From assembly GCA_036244855.1 (NCBI GenBank), contig BQKZ01013712.1:1-11777 (forward strand): a stretch of 11,777 nt of DNA. The letters run 5' to 3'. The translations under genes were made by a program, and so were the position numbers. A model generated the notes under the pieces. It was not told the origin of the DNA. It did no database searches and saw only the letters and a list, made by a program, of their open reading frames with translations. This DNA comes from Temnopleurus reevesii. Lineage: Eukaryota; Echinodermata; Echinoidea; Temnopleuroida; Temnopleuridae. Shown here one piece after another: positions 8,348 through 11,777 of this stretch (within the stretch, counting starts at the first letter, position 1; each line of letters starts with the position of its first letter).

Positions 8348-8617
8348 GCTCAAGCATACTCTCCTGGGCAGTGTTTCACCAAATTGTTCTTCAAGATATG
8401 AACGACTTTAAAAAAGACTGGGGTAAGTGTAAGACTGGAGTGCAAGTGTTATACGGGTAAGATTCTTGATCATTCATCACAAGAACTGATACCAGTCGTT
8501 CATAAAGTTGTTTTTAAAGTAATTCGTAACTTCGTGAAACACCACCCTGGTCAATATCCTTACATGTCCTAGGACATCAACATTCACAACTTTTCTCATT
8601 CTAACTGACAGAGGAGT
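8348..8617 (+). pseudogene. Exon 2 relic C (open frame split by a MITE)
   Basis: Bases 8350-8367 (CTCAAGCATACTCTCCTGG) and 8551-8617 (TCAATATCC onward to GAGGAGT) join, if the insert and one CCTGG are taken out, into 28 codons with no stop and the same length as the matching part of exon 2. The first half reads LKHTLLVNILTC against [12 protein letters not shown], and the second PRTSTFTTFLILTDRG against [16 protein letters not shown]. The donor has changed from GTAAGT to GAAAAT. The frame was thus kept while the copy diverged, until a MITE split it. A second copy lies within 8885-9154. Confidence 0.72.
8368..8545. mobile_element. Palindromic MITE inserted in relic C
   Basis: It is a 178-bp element flanked by CCTGG on both sides (8363-8367 and 8546-8550), probably a 5-bp target-site duplication. 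The left end GCAGTGTTTCACCAAATTG matches the complement of the right end GTGGTGTTTCACGAAGTTAC. Further in, ATGAACGACTT/GACTGG pairs with CCAGTCGTTCAT, so the arms pair over about 55 bases. It has no coding capacity. Since the relic on each side continues across the insert, the empty site is recoverable by eye, which strongly supports insertion. Confidence 0.78.
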
Positions 8618-8706
8618 GAAAATGTATGATCAGCAGCAGATTAGGGATAAGCTATAAAATCTCTCCCCTTAAAAGGCAAAAAAATGGGACAGAACCACCT
8701 CCTCTC

Positions 8707-8707
8707 N
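8707..8707. other. Assembly gap placeholder (single N)
   Basis: The N stands exactly where the first 536-bp copy ends and the second begins. The base at the corresponding place after the second copy (9244) is A. Confidence 0.85.
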
Positions 8708-9243
8708 CCCCTCCTATTTTAGTATGTCCTTAATACCAACAATTTCATGTGCTGTGGGACATCAACCTTTGTTGGGACGTTCAGAGGATTGGAAGTATAT
8801 GACTGAGGGACGATCCTGAGAGGGGACCAATCTAAATTGCTTTTCACTTTTAGAGTATGAGGGGATTGAATCTCCCCCACCGTTGCTCAAGCATACTCTC
8901 CTGGGCAGTGTTTCACCAAATTGTTCTTCAAGATATGAACGACTTTAAAAAAGACTGGGGTAAGTGTAAGACTGGAGTGCAAGTGTTATACGGGTAAGAT
9001 TCTTGATCATTCATCACAAGAACTGATACCAGTCGTTCATAAAGTTGTTTTTAAAGTAATTCGTAACTTCGTGAAACACCACCCTGGTCAATATCCTTAC
9101 ATGTCCTAGGACATCAACATTCACAACTTTTCTCATTCTAACTGACAGAGGAGTGAAAATGTATGATCAGCAGCAGATTAGGGATAAGCTATAAAATCTC
9201 TCCCCTTAAAAGGCAAAAAAATGGGACAGAACCACCTCCTCTC
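8708..9243 (+). repeat. 536-bp direct repeat, copy 2
   Basis: This is the second copy of 8171-8706, starting CCCCTCCTATTTTAG and ending CACCTCCTCTC. Unlike copy 1 it continues directly into relic D (CAGTTGAAGTATG), so it is the copy whose right flank carries on the array. Confidence 0.9.
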
Positions 9244-9310
9244 AGTTGAAGTATGCTCTCCTGGCCAATATCTGGCTTTGTCCTATTTGCACATCTCATT
9301 TGCAAATCCA
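9243..9310 (+). pseudogene. Exon 2 relic D (5' half, open frame)
   Basis: From CAG at 9243 the frame reads QLKYALLANIWLCP, very close to [14 protein letters not shown] in the true exon, then ICTSHLQI, where the match fades. The 3' half, including a donor, is absent. CACCTCCTCTCAG just before it would make an acceptor-like sequence, but that would put the G+TT join out of frame. No stop interrupts the matching part. Confidence 0.65.
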
Positions 9311-9489
9311 GAATAGTTTAAACAGGCAGTAAACATGAAGCAGGGACAAAACCTTCACCTGTAACCTTTAAGAGCACTGATGAACTGAATTAGTCCTATC
9401 AGTTCAGAGTTTGACTCATTTATGATGACATCAGTTCAATAACTCTTTCCATTGACTATACCGAAAGATTATAGTTGCAATAGGTTTAA

Positions 9490-9664
9490 GGGGTATTGGT
9501 CAAAATCAACTGCAAATCAACTACATCTTTCCAATTTGTAACGTGCATTTTCTTTCGTGCACGGTATGCGCATTTAACAAGATGGGCATGAAACAAGGAT
9601 TTTTATTGGCACGCTCCGATCAACTGCAACTTGCAATCAATTGCAACTTTTGAGCAACAGCCCA
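9490..9664. mobile_element. MITE-like element with CAACTGCAA motifs
   Basis: The left end GGGGTATTGGTCAAAATC resembles the complement of the right end TGGGCTGTTGCTCAAAAG. Just inside both ends are CAACTGCAA/TTGCAA motifs (9507-9526; 9619-9646). The middle has GTGCATTTTCTTTCGTGCAC. It has no coding capacity. The ends and any target-site duplication are not certain. Confidence 0.45.
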
Positions 9665-9729
9665 TAAATCAATAATTTAAGATGTTCATGTCCATCCATT
9701 AATTCAAATTCATTACTGTTAATATCCAG

Positions 9730-9879
9730 GGAAGGATGCGATTCCCACTCTCAGTGGCAGAGGACTTATGGCCGTTGCTCTGGCAACGAGGTTTACCACA
9801 TCGTCCTCGGCAACAGCAAATTCTTCAGTGAATATGAAGGGAAGAGCTTCACCTATGCATCGTTCCATGCACACAAAAA
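9730..9879 (+). CDS. Slo2/KCNT potassium channel, internal exon 3 (RCK1 domain)
   Basis: This 150-base exon encodes [20 protein letters not shown], then [20 protein letters not shown], then TYASFHAHK, between split codons for Val and Lys. [12 protein letters not shown] and [16 protein letters not shown] are strong Slo2/KCNT signatures in RCK1. The acceptor is TATCCAG and the donor GTGAGT at 9880. It enters and leaves in phase 2. It joins exon 2 across the intron that holds the exon-relic array, and exon 4 by AA + A for Lys, giving HAHKKYGV. Confidence 0.95.
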
Positions 9880-10474
9880 GTGAGTGATCAATAATGTCCT
9901 TGGAAATGCTTGAAAATACATAGAGAAACTTTTTATTTTATATGTACCTGTATTTAAGAGGATTTGCTTCAAAGCTCTAGAAATGTATAAAGATGTTGTG
10001 CAGTTTGAATTAACCTATTTCTATTTCAAGGAAATTATACCTTTGGCTGGTACTTATTCAATGTATATCTTACTGCTATTGAGTGAAACAGAATTTGGTT
10101 GAAGTTTTTTTTTTCTTCTGAGAGATATTTATTTTTGTGATACATATTTCTGTAAGAGCACTATATAAATGCCAATATCATTATTATTATTATTATTATT
10201 ATCATTATTATTATTATTATTATACCAGGGATGGGATTCAAAACCACAAGGTTCAAATAGGCAGTGTTAACAATATAAAAAGTTTGGGTAATTGCTTGGA
10301 TGTGAGAAATCTAGCTCCGTACCCAAACCCCTACCTTTCCAAGAAAATATCAAATTGGGACAAAACTGAAGTCAGATCTTCGGAATCGCTCTTCATTTTC
10401 TACCCATGTAATCTCATTGGGACTAGACTCGATATGAACTCTTTCTCTAACTTTCAATCCATTTCTCACTCTAG
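9880..10474. other. Intron between exons 3 and 4
   Basis: No other gene is seen. It contains a SINE 3' tail at 10154-10222. The long open frame that begins at 10137 is intron read-through joined to the true exon 4, so the part before 10475 is not coding. Confidence 0.7.
10154..10222 (+). repeat. SINE 3' end with ATT microsatellite tail
   Basis: AGAGCACTATATAAATGCC runs into (ATT)n with one ATC interruption. The SINE at 11265-11573, read on the minus strand, ends with GGCGCTATATAATAATG and the same kind of ATT tail. This therefore looks like the 3' end of a 5'-truncated copy of that or a related family, on the + strand. Confidence 0.6.
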
Positions 10475-10743
10475 ATACGGTGTCTCACTCGTCGGTATCA
10501 AAAAGCAGGAGGAGAACGCCAAGATCCAGCTCAACCCTGGCCCTCGGCACATCATGAGGGCAGCAGATACATGTTTTTACATGAACATCTCGCCAGAAGA
10601 GAACTCGGCCTTCACTCTCAATCATCCAAATGAAGATCATGATGGTAAAACAAAAGAGAATAAGATGGATAAATCACCAAGTTATGTGTATGACAGCAAC
10701 GGCACAGGCACATCTAGGATAGAGAGCGCCATCGCTAGTGTTG
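10475..10743 (+). CDS. Slo2/KCNT potassium channel, internal exon 4 (end of RCK1 and linker)
   Basis: This 269-base exon encodes YGVSLVGIKKQEENAKIQLN, PGPRHIMRAADTCFYMNISP and EENSAF, all strongly Slo2-like, and then a polar stretch (NEDHDGKTKENKMDKS, SNGTGTSRIESAIASV). The first 45 or so residues finish RCK1. The rest is the start of the variable RCK1-RCK2 linker and ends in the SAIASVG block that vertebrate KCNT proteins also keep as SIIASMG. The acceptor is CACTCTAG and the donor GTAAGG at 10744. It enters in phase 2 and leaves in phase 1. The polar segment is clade-specific, as expected for a linker. Confidence 0.94.
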
Positions 10744-11193
10744 GTAAGGATTGTAATTCAATTCAACTCCGTTTAACTCTATTCTTCACTTCTGTACAAA
10801 ACATAATACGAATTCAAAGAAGGTACATGATAAATGAATAATCAACAATGGTTTTTAGTATGATTTTTCAGAATCTAATATTCATTTTAAAATGATCCTA
10901 GTTCAGGAAAGCATTATAATACAGTAATTTCTTTATAGCATGTTTTCATCACTGACATTGTTTGCATCAAATAGTAACCAATTATTGTATATTCCATTGT
11001 TTGAATAGATCAATTATCTGTTGTCTCATATTCTGTCAACATTGAAAATCTGTGACATCATTTTCAACATTATCAGAAACTTTTCAAGATAAGTAATTTT
11101 CTATACCCTAAAGTGAATTTATGAAGATATATTGCATCATTGATCTTTTCTGTACCATCTACGGCACTTCAATTCTATTATTTTCTTCTATAG
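10744..11193. other. Intron after exon 4, first part
   Basis: This part is AT-rich with no gene or recognised repeat. It ends in TTTTCTTCTATAG, a good polypyrimidine/acceptor sequence in front of the exon 5 relic. Confidence 0.6.
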
Positions 11194-11260
11194 GATCTAT
11201 GGTTCTGCAAGTGGTACAGTGCCATCACCATCATCATTATCTCTCACAAACTTTGAAATA
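11194..11260 (+). pseudogene. Exon 5 relic (duplicated, about 40 bases lost)
   Basis: After an intact-looking acceptor (TTCTATAG), GATCTATGG matches GATCCATGG, the start of the real exon 5 at 11639. About 40 bases then drop out, and TCTGCAAGTGGTACAG with CATCACCATCATCA match GTGCGAGCGGTACAG and CATCACCATCATCA of exon 5. In a shifted frame the relic reads SASGTVPSPSSLS against SASGTATSPSSTS. In the frame set by exon 4 it reads GSMVLQVVQCHHHHHYLSQ and runs through the SINE tail to a stop at 11316-11318, so inclusion would truncate the channel. No donor is obvious. Confidence 0.7.
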
Positions 11261-11264
11261 CAAT

Positions 11265-11573
11265 TCATATAATAATAATATTAATAATGATAATTCCACA
11301 TTATTATATAGCGCCTAACACCAGCTTTATCAGTCGTCCCTAAGAGCTCTACAAAGTAGCATAATTACCCTGGCTTTAGCAATGCAGCTGTAAGTAGCGC
11401 GCTGCATTATAAGGAAAAAAAATCCTGCCAGGAACCCAGTCACCTCACCTGGCTCGAGTCCAGCACATTGTGGATGAATTTCTTGCTGAAGGAAATGAAC
11501 GTCATGGGTGGGATTTAGACCTGCGACCATCTGGTTGAGAGGCAAGTGTCTAAACCACTGCACCACAGCGCCT
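11265..11573 (-). mobile_element. tRNA-derived SINE, minus strand
   Basis: Read on the minus strand it starts near 11573 with GGAGGCGCTG. The pol III A-box TGGTGCAGTGG (11565-11555) fits TRGYNNARNGG at every position, and a degenerate B-box GGTCTAAATCC (11521-11511) follows at tRNA-like spacing. The body then runs to GGCGCTATATAATAATG (about 11322-11306) and an ATT-rich tail to about 11265. The minus-strand open frame 11330-11677 is a chance frame through this repeat. It separates the exon 5 relic from the real exon 5. Confidence 0.8.
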
Positions 11574-11638
11574 CCATTGCGGTCGCTTGACCTTGATTCA
11601 TGGAAAATATTTTTATACTTTTTAAATTTTCCCTGTAG

Positions 11639-11777
11639 GATCCATGGCACTGGAGCTGCATCACTTTGGTAGCACAAGATCTAGTAACAGTGCGAGCGGT
11701 ACAGCAACATCACCATCATCAACATCATCTGCATCAGAAACCAAGAACAAGCTGGAGGCTCCATTGGGGAGGAATGC
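11639..11777 (+). CDS. Slo2/KCNT potassium channel, exon 5 (RCK1-RCK2 linker, cut by window end)
   Basis: After TTTTCCCTGTAG the exon completes the split Gly codon (G + GA) and reads GSMALELHHFGSTRSS, NSASGTATSPSSTSSASE, then TKNKLEAPLGRN, still open at the window end. SVGSMALEL continues the SMGTVAMDL-like block of KCNT proteins, and the Ser/Thr-rich part is low-complexity linker. It enters in phase 1. It is the parent of the shortened relic at 11194-11260. The linker carries many possible phosphorylation residues, but no specific site can be assigned. Confidence 0.88.

Larger units (their letters stand above)
8171..8706 (+). repeat. 536-bp direct repeat, copy 1
   Basis: This stretch (relic B, relic C and its MITE) recurs at 8708-9243 with a constant offset of 537, and reading line by line I find no difference. 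A single N at 8707 separates the copies. Identity this high beside much older, diverged repeats points to an unmerged contig overlap and not a biological duplication. Confidence 0.9.
7815..9310 (+). repeat. Tandem array of exon 2 plus flanking intron (about 180-bp period)
   Basis: Starting at the CAG codon of exon 2 (7815), a unit made of most of the exon plus about 90 bases of following intron recurs. Copies start near 7995, 8181, 8348 and 9243. The last steps look longer only because of a MITE (8368-8545) and a 536-bp stretch that appears twice across an N. Correcting for both, the steps are about 180, 186, 167 and 175 bases. The inter-exon parts also recur in decayed form: a pyrimidine-rich CCCC-type patch before each CAGTT/CTCAAG-like start, and AGAGGGAA or GGGACAGAA patches before that. 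Only the first copy is a functional exon. Confidence 0.8.

Noticed and set aside
10137..10474. 5' extension of the exon 4 open frame (Tyr/His-rich start)
   Set aside because: It reads an ATT microsatellite and intron sequence. The phase and the CTCTAG acceptor fix the exon start at 10475.
11194..11318. Alternative terminal exon of the channel
   Set aside because: The in-frame reading is a His run from low-complexity DNA that then enters SINE tail sequence. A decayed exon 5 copy explains the similarity better, though the acceptor is intact.
11511..11565. tRNA gene on the minus strand
   Set aside because: The A-box is good but the B-box is degenerate and no cloverleaf arms pair convincingly. 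The following body and ATT tail mark it as a SINE.
11330..11677. 115-codon open frame on the minus strand
   Set aside because: It is a frame through a tRNA-derived SINE with no independent protein signal.

Overview
This window looks like non-coding-rich DNA from an animal genome, most likely a marine deuterostome such as a sea urchin. That placement is an inference from AT-rich introns of about 0.6-1.8 kb, GT-AG splice sites, many short terminal-inverted-repeat (TIR) elements, a tRNA-derived SINE with an ATT-rich tail and a retrotransposon-type TTGAA tail. Two isolated N characters mark draft-assembly joins. I see no prokaryotic gene organisation.

The only gene I recognise is an internal part of a Slo2-type (KCNT, Slack/Slick) sodium-activated potassium channel on the + strand. 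Five exons at 6407-6515, 7795-7903, 9730-9879, 10475-10743 and 11639-11777 (cut by the window end) join in a consistent phase chain (0-1, 1-2, 2-2, 2-1, 1-). Together they give about 225 residues covering the middle and end of the RCK1 gating domain and the start of the RCK1-RCK2 linker. The pore, the first part of RCK1 and all of RCK2 lie outside the window.

Region by region: 1-160 is a CAC/ATC minisatellite. From about 160 to 6406 I find no convincing gene, only dispersed repeats: three copies of one ~160-bp inverted-repeat family (250-412, 5716-5876, 6126-6265), a 596-bp TIR element flanked by TA (1719-2314), a ~530-bp imperfect TIR element (2522-3053), a diverged tandem pair meeting at an N (3135-3375), a decayed SINE (about 4760-4880) and a CpG-richer patch (about 780-1235). 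The rest, 6407-11777, is the channel gene.

The most notable feature is inside the intron after exon 2. Exon 2 and its flanking intron have been duplicated repeatedly at about a 180-bp period, leaving four decayed exon copies after the true one (about 7995, 8181, 8348 and 9243). One copy is split by a palindromic MITE flanked by CCTGG direct repeats. A 536-bp stretch of this array appears twice with no difference I can see, joined by one N, which is probably an assembly artefact. A second exon relic, a shortened copy of exon 5, lies at 11194-11260 and is separated from the real exon 5 by a minus-strand SINE. The gene therefore shows repeated local exon duplication followed by decay.
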